64,000 bases of DNA from Leifsonia sp. C5G2 (lineage in GTDB: Bacteria; Actinomycetota; Actinomycetes; Actinomycetales; Microbacteriaceae). Position 1 is the first letter of the stretch, and each line of letters begins with the position of its first letter. The DNA is taken from the NCBI RefSeq assembly GCF_013359685.1, contig NZ_JABFMV010000016.1:1-64000 (forward strand). Direction: 5' to 3'. Positions 55,378-63,564 of this stretch are shown here, one piece after another. Made by a program: the position numbers and the translations under genes. The notes under the pieces were generated by a model, which was given only the letters and a program-made list of their open reading frames with translations, was not told where the DNA came from and ran no database searches.

Positions 55378-56420
55378 AGGCCCTCGATACCCTCGACGAC
55401 CTCGACCGCAGGATCATCGTCGCGCTGCAGCACGACGGGCGGGCGAGCTGGACGGCCATCGCCGACATGGTGGGCAGCTCCTCCGCGACGGTCGCCCGCC
55501 GCGGACAGCAGCTGGTCGCCGACGGCGTCGTCCGCATCGCCGTCGTGCCTGCGCTCGGCAGCTCAGGGCAGGTGGACACGTTCCTCGTCCGGCTGAACTG
55601 CCGCCCGGGCACGCAGCTGGAGGTGGCAGCTGCGCTCGTCGAGCACGCCGACGTCCGCTTCCTGACGCTCGTGACCGGGCAGTACGACATCATGGCCGAG
55701 GTCGTGGTGACCGGAGGCGCCGCGCACTACCCGCAGCTCATCCAGCAGCTGCAGTCGATCGCCGGCATCAAGCGCTGGCGCAGCGACCTCATCATGCACG
55801 TGCACAAGGTGCGCCACGACTGGAGCCGCCAGCTGTTCGCCGAGACGATGAAGCTGCCGCAGGAGGACGAGAAGACCTCGCTCGTCGACGCGGACGTCTG
55901 CGCGCCGGACCACCTCGACGAGGCCGACCGCCGCATCCTCGCCGCCCTGCGCGACGACGGCCGGGTCACCTTCCAGGCCATCGGCGACCGCACGGGGATG
56001 AACGAGTCGAGCGTGCGGCGCCGGTTCGACCGCATGCGCGCGAACCGCTGCCTCGACATCCTCACCCTGGTGCCCGCCGCGGCGCTCGGGATGGGGGCGG
56101 AGACGCTGCTGCTCGTGAAGGTGGCGCCGTCGCGGCTGGAGGCTGTGGCGGAGGCGCTGTCGGCCTACCCGGCGGTGCGGTACCTGGCGTCGCTGCTGGA
56201 CGACAACTCCCTCTTCTGCGAGCTCATCACGCCCTCGGTCGCCGAACTGAACGAGTTCATCTCGCACACCCTCTCGGTACTCGACGGGGTGGAGGGCTGG
56301 ACCGGCGCGATGGAACTGCTGTACCTCAAGCGCGGGTTCATCGAGACGCCGTGGTGGCGGGCGCAGGTCGGCTACGAGGCCGACGCCGCGACCGGGGAAC
56401 AGGAGCGGCGGAGGGCCTGA
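55374..56420 (+). CDS. double Lrp/AsnC-type transcriptional regulator
   Basis: A 348-residue protein made of two Lrp/AsnC units in tandem. Unit one has the helix-turn-helix LDRRIIVALQHDGRASWTAI and a RAM-like domain (about 60-150). Unit two starts near residue 180 with DEADRRILAALRDDGRVTFQ and has its own sensing domain. The GTG start overlaps the hydrolase stop, so it is the last gene of the peptide operon and likely senses an amino acid or peptide to control it. Confidence 0.9.
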   Translation: MKALDTLDDLDRRIIVALQHDGRASWTAIADMVGSSSATVARRGQQLVADGVVRIAVVPALGSSGQVDTFLVRLNCRPGTQLEVAAALVEHADVRFLTLVTGQYDIMAEVVVTGGAAHYPQLIQQLQSIAGIKRWRSDLIMHVHKVRHDWSRQLFAETMKLPQEDEKTSLVDADVCAPDHLDEADRRILAALRDDGRVTFQAIGDRTGMNESSVRRRFDRMRANRCLDILTLVPAAALGMGAETLLLVKVAPSRLEAVAEALSAYPAVRYLASLLDDNSLFCELITPSVAELNEFISHTLSVLDGVEGWTGAMELLYLKRGFIETPWWRAQVGYEADAATGEQERRRA

Positions 56421-56445
56421 GCGCTGCCGGATCCGGCTCGGGCGG

Positions 56446-58041
56446 TCAGCCGCGCAGCAGCGACCGCAGGGTCTGGATGGTGTCGGCCTCGCCCGCGTCC
56501 TTGTCGTCGCGGTAGCGCTTGACCCGGGCGAACCGCAGCGCGATTCCGCCGGGGTAGCGGCTGGAGCGCTGCACGCCGTCGATCGCGATCTCGACGACCG
56601 TCGTCGGCGCGACCCAGACCGTGCCGGGGGTGCGGCGCACCTCGATCTCCTGGAAGTGCTCGGTCTGCCAGGCGAGCAGCTTGTCGGTGAGCCCCTTGAA
56701 CGTCTTGCCGACCATGACGAACCCGCCCGGCTCGCCGAACTCGCCCTCCGGGTCGCGCGCACCGAGGTGGATGTTGGACAGCATGCCCTGCCGACGCCCC
56801 GACCCCCATTCGACGGCGAGCACGACGAGGTCGTAGGTGTGCACCGGCTTCACCTTGACCCAGCTGGAGCCCCGGCGGCCGGCCGCGTAGGGCGAGTCGA
56901 TCGCCTTCACGACGACGCCCTCCTGGCCGGCGGCGAGGGCGTCGCGCGATACGCGTTCCGCGACCTCGGGGTCGGCCGTGACCTCGCCCGGGATGCGGTG
57001 CTCGCCCGCGATCCGCTCCAGCTCGGCCAGTCGGGTGGACAGCGGCTCGTCGAGCAGGTCGAGCCCGTCGACGTGCAGGACGTCGAAGAACCACGGATGC
57101 AGAACCGTCTCACGCGCGGCCTCCGCAGGACCCTCGGCCGCAGGCTCCCTCGGCGCTGGGGTCGCGGCATCGCTCCGCGCTGCCCCTGAGCTCCACCGCG
57201 CGAACCGGCTCATGGTCTCCTGGAACGGTCTCGGCGCGCCGTCCTCGTCGAGCGACAGCGTCTCGCCGTCGAGGATGACGTCGCGCACCGGCAGCCGGCG
57301 CACGACCTCCACGACTTCCGGCAGCCGGTGGGTGATGTCGGCCAGGTTGCGGGTGAAGACGCGCACCTCGTCGCCCTGCCGGTGCACCTGGATGCGCGCC
57401 CCGTCGAGCTTGTACTCGACCGACGCCTCGCCGGTCGTCGCGAGCGCGTCGCTCGCGGTCGGAGCCGACGCCGCCAGCATGGGGAGCACCGGGCGGCCGA
57501 CCACCAGCCCCACCGCGTCGAGCTCCTCGGTCGTGCCGGTGAGGGCGAGCCGGGCCGTCTCGCCCAGGTCGCCCGACAGCATCGCGGCCCGGCGGACCGC
57601 CTCGCCGGTGCGGCCGGAGGCGCGGGCGACGGCGTCCGTCAGCACGCCCTCCAGAGCGCCCGTGCGCATCTCGCCGAGGAGCACTCGGGCGATGAAGTCC
57701 TGCTCGCGGGCCGTGGCCCGCTCGGTGAACGTGCGGAGTGTGCGCGTGCGCTCGGCCGCCGACCCGGAGCCTCCGAGCGCGCCCAGCGCGTCGAGCAGGC
57801 GGTCGAGGTCGTCGACCGTCAGCGTCGGCTCGGCGGCGGGGTCGCCCATCGCACCGGAGAGTCCGCGCCAGCCGACGCCAACGCGGCCCTGCCGGGCCTT
57901 GCCGACGAGGAAGCCGACCGCCGGCGCGATCTCGTCGGGCTCGAGGGCCGAGAGCAGGGCGGCCAGCGCGTCCACCTTGGCCAGGCGGGAGCGCGTGGAG
58001 GCGACGGTCTCGGTCGTCGCGACGAGCGTGTCCAGGAGCAC
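56446..58041 (-). CDS. lig: ATP-dependent DNA ligase (LigB/LigD-like)
   Basis: A 531-residue ATP-dependent ligase. The adenylation lysine is Lys211 in VEYKLDGARIQVH, with later motifs DGETL, EGVVVK and SSWVKVKP. The N-terminal 200 residues are the helical DNA-binding domain and the C-terminal 110 the OB fold. A short insertion rich in Ala, Glu and Pro follows residue 290. Actinobacteria use such enzymes in DNA repair beside the NAD-dependent replicative ligase. The GTG at 58041 begins the family N-terminus. Confidence 0.93.
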   Translation of the reverse strand: MLLDTLVATTETVASTRSRLAKVDALAALLSALEPDEIAPAVGFLVGKARQGRVGVGWRGLSGAMGDPAAEPTLTVDDLDRLLDALGALGGSGSAAERTRTLRTFTERATAREQDFIARVLLGEMRTGALEGVLTDAVARASGRTGEAVRRAAMLSGDLGETARLALTGTTEELDAVGLVVGRPVLPMLAASAPTASDALATTGEASVEYKLDGARIQVHRQGDEVRVFTRNLADITHRLPEVVEVVRRLPVRDVILDGETLSLDEDGAPRPFQETMSRFARWSSGAARSDAATPAPREPAAEGPAEAARETVLHPWFFDVLHVDGLDLLDEPLSTRLAELERIAGEHRIPGEVTADPEVAERVSRDALAAGQEGVVVKAIDSPYAAGRRGSSWVKVKPVHTYDLVVLAVEWGSGRRQGMLSNIHLGARDPEGEFGEPGGFVMVGKTFKGLTDKLLAWQTEHFQEIEVRRTPGTVWVAPTTVVEIAIDGVQRSSRYPGGIALRFARVKRYRDDKDAGEADTIQTLRSLLRG

Positions 58042-58098
58042 GACCCCATCCAACCACCGACCTCGGACAGCGTCGGGGGCGCGCCCTAGGCTGGCCCC

Positions 58099-58467
58099 AT
58101 GACCTCGCTGCCCAACATCGTCTCGGCCTTCGACCGCATCCCGGAGCCGTGGCAACCCCATCGCCTCGCGACCGTGAACGACCACGACGTGAAGGTCGCG
58201 CGCCTGCAGGGCGAGTTCGTCTGGCACGCGCACCCGGACAGCGACGAGCTGTTCCTCGTCGTCGAAGGCCGCCTCACGATCCAGCTGCGCGACCGCGTCG
58301 TCGAGCTGGCGCCGAACGACGTGTTCGTCGTGCCCGCAGGCGTGGAGCACCGGCCGCGCGCCGAGCCGGAGGCGCTGGTCGTCATGGTCGAGCGCATGGG
58401 CACGGTCAACACCGGCGACAACCCGGGGGAGCGCACCACCGACCTGCGGGAGCTGCCGCACGGTTGA
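58099..58467 (+). CDS. cupin domain protein
   Basis: A 122-residue single cupin. Metal ligands are seen in FVWHAHPDSDELFLVVEG (two His and Glu) and the closing histidine in PAGVEHRPRAE. Small cupins of this type bind a metal and may act as isomerases or sensors; the substrate is unknown. ATG 58099 follows TAGGCT (58087-58092) by six bases, a leaderless start. Confidence 0.87.
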   Translation: MTSLPNIVSAFDRIPEPWQPHRLATVNDHDVKVARLQGEFVWHAHPDSDELFLVVEGRLTIQLRDRVVELAPNDVFVVPAGVEHRPRAEPEALVVMVERMGTVNTGDNPGERTTDLRELPHG

Positions 58468-58531
58468 GGTCCGACCGGGCAGTGCACGCACTCATCGCCA
58501 GGGCGGTCGCCCGGTTCGACGTGGCCTGCCA

Positions 58532-58560
58532 TTGCGAGGCGAGGAGGGCGTTGCTAGAAT
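58532..58560 (+). promoter_or_regulatory. promoter of the small RNA candidate
   Basis: TTGCGA (58532-58537), a 17-bp spacer and TAGAAT (58555-58560). It is among the better promoter matches in the window, yet no gene on the plus strand follows it before the next kilobase. Confidence 0.55.
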
Positions 58561-58565
58561 TCGGT

Positions 58566-58645
58566 GTGCAAGGCCCTATGCGATCTTTGTGATCGCCCAG
58601 GGGGTCTTGCACCCCGCGGACCCCTGGCCTTGGCCGGGGGTTCTT
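58566..58645 (+). ncRNA. candidate structured small RNA, about 80 nt
   Basis: Downstream of a TTGCGA-N17-TAGAAT promoter the transcript can fold into a closed structure: GTGCAAG (58566-58572) pairs with CTTGCAC (58606-58612), and inside it GCGATC (58580-58585) pairs with GATCGC (58591-58596) around TTTGT. A second hairpin (58621-58639, CCCC and GGCC pairing with GGCC and GGGG around TT) resembles a terminator. An 8-codon frame starting GTG at 58566 (ends TGA) is the only reading frame. It matches no RNA family I know. It ends at the 3' end of the oppositely oriented DUF3800 gene. Confidence 0.45.
58621..58640. terminator. hairpin terminator, shared
   Basis: CCCC-T-GGCC, loop TT, GGCC-GGGGG, followed by TTCTTG on the plus strand. 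It could end both the small RNA candidate and the DUF3800 gene, whose stop codon is nine bases away. Confidence 0.6.
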
Positions 58646-58648
58646 GCG

Positions 58649-59407
58649 TCAGCCAAGCCAGTGGACTCCGTAATCAGACGCAGAGGGCCAATGGCCGGCC
58701 AGCTGCAGGTAGGCCGCTATCGCACCGCTGGATGGCGTCCCGATATCTCTCCAGATCTCGGGATGCTCCTGACGATGCTTCTGGTACGCGCCATACGCGA
58801 TGAGATCCGCTGCCTGGATCAGCTGGCTGTAGCGACTGTCCTGCATCATCACGTCCTCGATGATGCGGCGCTGACCTATGTCGAGTGAACGGTGAACTTC
58901 TCTGTACGGGGTCGCATCGCGGATCGCGGTTTCCCACAGTTCTCGGTCCCGCGGTGGCCCCAGCTGCTCACCGGGTCTCCCCAGCCCCTGCTGGCCGTCG
59001 TACATCACCATCAATTGGGAGTCAGCGCGTTCTGCCCAATCCTCGAGCCATGCAACGAAGCGGGCATACGAGATCGGCTTCGAGACGTCGGTGACGCCGA
59101 CCCTGAACACGTCGAACGTCGCATTCTTCGAGAGCGTGGAAAGCATGATGCGACCCGTGGCCGCCCGCTTGGCCGTCCCGAACCTGGCATTCTGCGCAGA
59201 TGTCTCGCAATACTGCCCTCTGCCCTTGTAGAGCGTCGCAGCGTGCAGCTCTGCGGTCTTCGGAACACCGAACTCACGGTGGATCCGGCGGCGCCCCTCG
59301 AGCCATGCGTTCAGCACCTCAGCCCATCGTGCATCCTCCACGAGAAGCCCGGTGAGCGTCACGCCGTATCTCGAATCGCCCGAGTCGTCGACATAACACA
59401 GATGCAC
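58649..59407 (-). CDS. DUF3800 domain protein
   Basis: A 252-residue protein with the DUF3800 marks: an N-terminal MHLCYVDDSGDSRYG with acidic residues and a C-terminal YSQLIQAADLIAYGAYQKH. The family has an RNase H-like look and is often found in mobile or defence-linked regions, but its activity is not established. GC of sampled lines is 57-60%, well below its neighbours, which suggests recent transfer. GTG 59407 follows CATACT by six bases. Confidence 0.85.
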   Translation of the reverse strand: MHLCYVDDSGDSRYGVTLTGLLVEDARWAEVLNAWLEGRRRIHREFGVPKTAELHAATLYKGRGQYCETSAQNARFGTAKRAATGRIMLSTLSKNATFDVFRVGVTDVSKPISYARFVAWLEDWAERADSQLMVMYDGQQGLGRPGEQLGPPRDRELWETAIRDATPYREVHRSLDIGQRRIIEDVMMQDSRYSQLIQAADLIAYGAYQKHRQEHPEIWRDIGTPSSGAIAAYLQLAGHWPSASDYGVHWLG

Positions 59408-59590
59408 AGATCGAGTATGGCGACTCGGGCTGCCGAGAGCTGGTCGCCCCCCGAGCGCTGTTCCCGAGGACCCTTTCGGCAGGCGACATGCGCTGGGTCA
59501 GGCACGACTTCCAACGGTCGTCATCAGGCCACGGGTCGCTCGCGCTATCGTCGTGTGGGGGTCCACTTCTTCAGACGGGCGGCACCAGGC

Positions 59591-60172
59591 ATGGTGAGAC
59601 AGGAACGGGCCGAGCGAACGCGTGCCGCCATCCTGGACGCCGCCGCGGCCGAGTTCGACGAGCACGGGTACGAGGGCGCGCGGCTGGAGCGGATCGTCGA
59701 GCGCACCGGCGCGACGAAGGGCGCGGTGTACTTCCACTTCCGCTCGAAGCTCGACATCGCGCGGGCGCTGGTGGCCGAGAAGTACGCGAACTGGCCCGTC
59801 GTCATCCAGGAGGTGACAGACTCGGGGCTGCGCGGCGCGGCCGCCGCGGAGGAGCTGACCCAGCGCGTCGGCGTGATCCTCGCCCAGGACGTGCGCGTCC
59901 GGGCCGCCATGAAGCTCACCCAGACGGCCTTCCCGCCCTCGCCGACGGACAACCCCTACGACCGGTGGGTGCAGGTGATCGGCGGCCTGCTGGCGCAGGA
60001 GGTCGAGGACCGGCGGTTGACCGGCGTCGACCCCGTCGCGCTCGCCACGGTCGCGGTGCACGGGGTGTTCGGCGCCTACATGATCGCCGACGAGCTCGGG
60101 AGACTGGAGGGCCTCCGCGCGGACATCGCGCGCGTCTGGCAGGCGCTCCGGCCGGCCCTGCAGCTCGGGTGA
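59591..60172 (+). CDS. TetR family regulator (butyrolactone receptor-like)
   Basis: A 193-residue TetR regulator. The DNA-binding part QERAERTRAAILDAAAAEFD plus TGATKGAVYFHFRSK closely follows the gamma-butyrolactone receptor group (ScbR/ArpA). No butyrolactone synthase or antibiotic cluster is nearby, so its ligand is unknown. The ATG at 59591 begins the family sequence; the upstream open frame overlaps the DUF3800 gene antisense and is not real. The next 124 bp (60173-60296) hold no gene. Confidence 0.88.
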   Translation: MVRQERAERTRAAILDAAAAEFDEHGYEGARLERIVERTGATKGAVYFHFRSKLDIARALVAEKYANWPVVIQEVTDSGLRGAAAAEELTQRVGVILAQDVRVRAAMKLTQTAFPPSPTDNPYDRWVQVIGGLLAQEVEDRRLTGVDPVALATVAVHGVFGAYMIADELGRLEGLRADIARVWQALRPALQLG

Positions 60173-60296
60173 ATGCCTGCATTTGCGAATAAACCGGCGA
60201 GTCCGTATGTTTTAAGCCGGGGAAACCGTGGCGCCTGCGCCGCATCCGGGGGGAGTTCGTCCCGTCTCGTCCGAGTCGGGACGTCCCCGGCGCCCC

Positions 60297-60983
60297 TCAT
60301 TCGCTCGCGGCGTCGCGCCGATGGCGCAGCACGCGACGGACGATCAGCCAGCCGAGCGTCAGACCGACCGCCGCGTAGACCACGACGTCGATGTACTCGC
60401 TGTAGCGCTCCACCAGGTGGTACTGCGTGCCGAGCGCGAACCCCGCGCCGACCAGCACGGTGTTCCAGAGCAGCGTCCCTGCGAGCGTGAAGACCGCGAA
60501 GCGCCAGAACGGCATCCGCGTCGCCCCCGCGGGCAGCGAGACGAGGCTGCGGACCAGGGGCACGAGCCTCCCGAAGAAGACCGCGCCGCGGCCGTGCCGT
60601 CTCAGCCAGTCGGCGGAGCGGCGGAAATCGGCCTCGTCGACGAGCGGAAGCCGGGCGAGCAGCCGCACCGCCCGCTCCTCGCCCAGGCGGCGGCCCAGCA
60701 GGTAGAGCAGGACCGCTCCGGCGAAGCTGCCGAGGGTCGCGGTCACCAGCACAAGCACGAGGTGCAGCGAGCCCTGGTACGCCAGGAACCCGGCGAAGGG
60801 CAGGATCACCTCGCTCGGGATCGGCGGGAACACCACCTCCGCGAGCGCGCACACCCCGACGCCGATCTCGCCGAGCGCCACCATCACGCGGGACGCGAGG
60901 CCGGCCACGCCGCCGAGATCCTCCGGGGCCGCTGCGGGGAGGGCGGAGAGGGGGTGGGGCAGGGCGAGCGTCTGTCCTGTCAT
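60297..60983 (-). CDS. DedA family membrane protein
   Basis: A 228-residue membrane protein of the DedA/SNARE-associated superfamily, which includes lipid flippases for undecaprenyl phosphate. The family features are FPPIPSEVILPFAGFLAYQG (acidic residue in a membrane loop) and FFGRLVPLVRSLVSLPAGATRMPF with the conserved arginines. About five helices are visible. It has a hydrophilic C-terminal tail. Confidence 0.92.
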   Translation of the reverse strand: MTGQTLALPHPLSALPAAAPEDLGGVAGLASRVMVALGEIGVGVCALAEVVFPPIPSEVILPFAGFLAYQGSLHLVLVLVTATLGSFAGAVLLYLLGRRLGEERAVRLLARLPLVDEADFRRSADWLRRHGRGAVFFGRLVPLVRSLVSLPAGATRMPFWRFAVFTLAGTLLWNTVLVGAGFALGTQYHLVERYSEYIDVVVYAAVGLTLGWLIVRRVLRHRRDAASE

Positions 60984-61028
60984 GCCCGCGACGCTACCCG
61001 GCGCGGATGGGAGGGTCGTGGGTGAGGC

Positions 61029-62609
61029 TCAGCTCACGCGAACGAGGGTCTGCTGCCACCCCGTCGACCCGTTCGGCGCGATCGGCGTGCGCTTCTGCTC
61101 CTGCAACCGGCCCGCGAGGTCGGTCGCCCGCACGGCGAGGGTGTGGGTCCCCGGCGTCGCGTCCCAGTCCAGCGACCACTGCACCCAGGTGTCGCGGTTC
61201 ACCGGGGCCGACAGCGTCGCCTCCTGCCAGTCGCCGCCGTCCACCTGGACCTCGACCCGGCGGATGCCGACCGTCTGCGCCCAGGCGACGCCCGCGATCT
61301 TGGTCCGGCCGGCGCTGAGCCCCCGGTCGACGCGCGGGGTGTCGATGCGGCTGGACAGCTTGATCGGCGCCTTCGCGCTGTACCCGCGCGGGGTCCAGTA
61401 CGCCTGGTCCGCCGAGAAGGTCGTCACCTTGAGCGACGTGAGCCACTTGGTGGCGGACACGTAGCCGTACAGCCCGGGCACGACCATCCGCACCGGGAAG
61501 CCGTGCTCGAGGGGGAGCGGCTCGCCGTTCATGCCGACCGCGAGGATGGCGTCTCGGTCGGCGGCCGTGAGCGCCTCCAGCGGCGTGCTCGCGGTGAACC
61601 CGTCGACGCTGCGTGAGAGCACCATGTCGGCGCCCGAGCGCGGACGCGCCAGCGCGAGCACATCGCGCACCGGCACGCCCAGCCAGCGTGCGGTGCCGAC
61701 GAGGTTGCCGCCGACCTCGTTCGAGACGCAGGTGAGGGTCACGGAGTACTCGTCGAGCCCCATCCGCAGCAGGTCCTGGAAGCCGAGACCGACGCGCTTC
61801 TCGACCATCCCGTCGATCGTCAGCCGCCAGTTCGCCGGGTCGACCGACGGGACGGTGAGGGCGGTGTCCACCCGGTAGAAGTCGCGGTTCGGGGTGAACA
61901 GCGGGGAGATTCCTTCGACGTCCAGCTCGGCTCCGGCGGGCACGGTCACGCGGGACGCGGGAGCGGGCAGCCGGAGCGCCGAGCGGACGGCGGCGATGGA
62001 CGACGTCGCCGCCGACCCCAGGCGCGCCCCGACACCGGCGACCACGCCGCCGACCGCGGCCGCGGCGGTCAGCACCAGGAAGCGGCGGCGGTCGACACCG
62101 CGCGTCTCCTCGCCGGCCGAGACGCGCCAGCCACGGAGCCACGAGACGGCGAGGGTCAGCACGACCGCGCCGGCCACGGCTCCCACGGCGGGAGGCGCGA
62201 ACGCCAGGGGGCTGGCGCCGGCGCGCGTCACCGCGGCCGCGACCGCGGCGACCCCTGCCACGCCGAAGAGTGCGACGCCGACCCTCCGCCAGCGCAGTTC
62301 GAGCATCCCGGCGACGGCGGCCGCGACGAGTGCCGCCACCCCCACCGTCGCGATGAGGAACAGCTTGTCGTTCGACCCGAAGAGCTGGATGGCGAGCTCC
62401 TTGGCCCAGCGCGGCACCACGTCCACGACGAACGACCCGACGGCGACGACCGGGCTCGCATCCCGGGCGACGAGCAGTGCGGCGAGTTCCGCGGCACCGA
62501 GGAACACGATGCCGGCCACGGCACCGGCCAGAGCGGCGAGGGCGATCGTCGCTGCGGTCTTCTTCTTCGCTGCGTGCTTCTGCGCGGTGTTCTTCGTCTT
62601 CGGGGTCAC
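61029..62609 (-). CDS. membrane molybdopterin-dependent oxidoreductase (sulfite oxidase family)
   Basis: A 526-residue protein. The N-terminal part (about 15-185) has several membrane helices, then an RRRFLV Tat-like junction, followed by a sulfite oxidase-type molybdopterin domain with the cofactor cysteine Cys294 in [13 protein letters not shown] and a C-terminal dimerisation domain ending in LVRVS. It probably acts outside the membrane. The GTG at 62609 lies six bases after a CGAACT box on the minus strand, which fits a leaderless start; a TTG at 62651 is the alternative. It is divergent from the fasciclin lipoprotein. Confidence 0.88.
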   Translation of the reverse strand: MTPKTKNTAQKHAAKKKTAATIALAALAGAVAGIVFLGAAELAALLVARDASPVVAVGSFVVDVVPRWAKELAIQLFGSNDKLFLIATVGVAALVAAAVAGMLELRWRRVGVALFGVAGVAAVAAAVTRAGASPLAFAPPAVGAVAGAVVLTLAVSWLRGWRVSAGEETRGVDRRRFLVLTAAAAVGGVVAGVGARLGSAATSSIAAVRSALRLPAPASRVTVPAGAELDVEGISPLFTPNRDFYRVDTALTVPSVDPANWRLTIDGMVEKRVGLGFQDLLRMGLDEYSVTLTCVSNEVGGNLVGTARWLGVPVRDVLALARPRSGADMVLSRSVDGFTASTPLEALTAADRDAILAVGMNGEPLPLEHGFPVRMVVPGLYGYVSATKWLTSLKVTTFSADQAYWTPRGYSAKAPIKLSSRIDTPRVDRGLSAGRTKIAGVAWAQTVGIRRVEVQVDGGDWQEATLSAPVNRDTWVQWSLDWDATPGTHTLAVRATDLAGRLQEQKRTPIAPNGSTGWQQTLVRVS

Positions 62610-62615
62610 GCCGGG

Positions 62616-62676
62616 AGTTCGGCGCGGAGACAGCCTGCGGATTGGTTCCAATCCGATCCCGCGACCGTCCCGAACC
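62616..62676. promoter_or_regulatory. divergent alternative-sigma promoters built on one palindrome
   Basis: GGATTGG-TT-CCAATCC (62639-62654) gives CCAATCC on each strand. On the plus strand CCAATCC (62648-62654) is followed after 16 bp by CGAACC (62671-62676), toward the fasciclin gene. On the minus strand CCAATCC (62645-62639) is followed after 17 bp by CGAACT (62621-62616), then six bases to the GTG of the molybdopterin enzyme. The boxes resemble ECF sigma promoters such as those described for SigK of mycobacteria, which controls fasciclin-like antigens; this comparison is from memory. Confidence 0.5.
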
Positions 62677-62739
62677 CCTGATGACCGCCGGGAGCGGCGG
62701 TCTCCTGATCGGCATCACATCCCTCGAAGGAGAAGTACC

Positions 62740-63396
62740 ATGCGATCCACTGCTCGCCTCGCCGCCGCCGGCATCCTCGCCGCGGCCGCCCTCGCCCTCA
62801 CCGCCTGCTCGTCCGGAGCCGGCTCCTCGTCGAGCGACACCAGCTCGTCGATGTCGTCGTCGACGCCGTCCGCGTCCTCGTCGATGGACCCGGCCGCCGA
62901 CCTGGTCGGTCCCGGCTGCGCCGCCTACGCCAAGCAGGTGCCGTCCGGCGCCGGCTCCGTCGAGGGCATGGCCCAGGACCCGGTGGCGACCGCCGCGAGC
63001 AACAACCCGCTGCTGACCACCCTGGTCGCCGCCGTCTCCGGCAAGCTGAACCCGAAGGTCAACCTCGTCGACACGCTCAACGGCGGCGACTTCACCGTGT
63101 TTGCCCCGGTGGACGACGCGTTCAAGAAGATCGACCCGGCCACCATCGACACGCTGAAGACGGACGCCGGCGCCGCGACGCTGACCTCCATCCTCACCTA
63201 CCACGTGGTGCCCGGCCAGCTCTCGCCCGACAAGATCGTGGGCACGCACAAGACCGTCGAAGGCGGCGAGGTGACCGTCTCGGGTTCCGGTGACTCGCTC
63301 AAGGTGAACGACGCCAACGTGATCTGCGGCGGCGTGAAGACCGCGAACGCCACGGTCTACCTCATCGACTCGGTGCTGATGCCCCCGGCGAAGTAA
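62740..63396 (+). CDS. fasciclin domain lipoprotein (MPT70/MPT83-like)
   Basis: A 218-residue exported lipoprotein. The lipobox is LTAC, followed by a Ser-rich linker and one fasciclin (FAS1) domain (about 95-215) with [14 protein letters not shown] and the closing [12 protein letters not shown] and [14 protein letters not shown] segments. Such proteins mediate surface adhesion. In mycobacteria the related antigens are under SigK control. GAAGGAG precedes the ATG, and a strong terminator follows. Confidence 0.92.
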   Translation: MRSTARLAAAGILAAAALALTACSSGAGSSSSDTSSSMSSSTPSASSSMDPAADLVGPGCAAYAKQVPSGAGSVEGMAQDPVATAASNNPLLTTLVAAVSGKLNPKVNLVDTLNGGDFTVFAPVDDAFKKIDPATIDTLKTDAGAATLTSILTYHVVPGQLSPDKIVGTHKTVEGGEVTVSGSGDSLKVNDANVICGGVKTANATVYLIDSVLMPPAK

Positions 63397-63409
63397 GGGT
63401 CTCGCTCCG

Positions 63410-63479
63410 ACGACGGCGGTCGTCCGGAACGTCTGCTGCGGCCAGGCCGTACGCACTCGTTCCGGACGGCCGCCGTCGT
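63410..63479 (+). terminator. fasciclin gene terminator
   Basis: A 22-bp stem with one G-U type mismatch (left arm 63410-63431, right arm 63458-63479) and a 26-nt loop, starting 14 bases after the fasciclin stop. Confidence 0.75.
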
Positions 63480-63564
63480 TGTGCGCGCACGAGATTGCCG
63501 TCTAGCCAGCCCGAGTGTGTGCGGGTTAGCGTGCGCTCGTCGAGCCCACGAACAGGAGCCCTGG

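Noticed and set aside
60173-60296. Possible riboswitch or terminator in the gap after the TetR gene
   Set aside because: Short GC-rich inverted segments are present, but no arrangement matches a known class or gives a clean hairpin.
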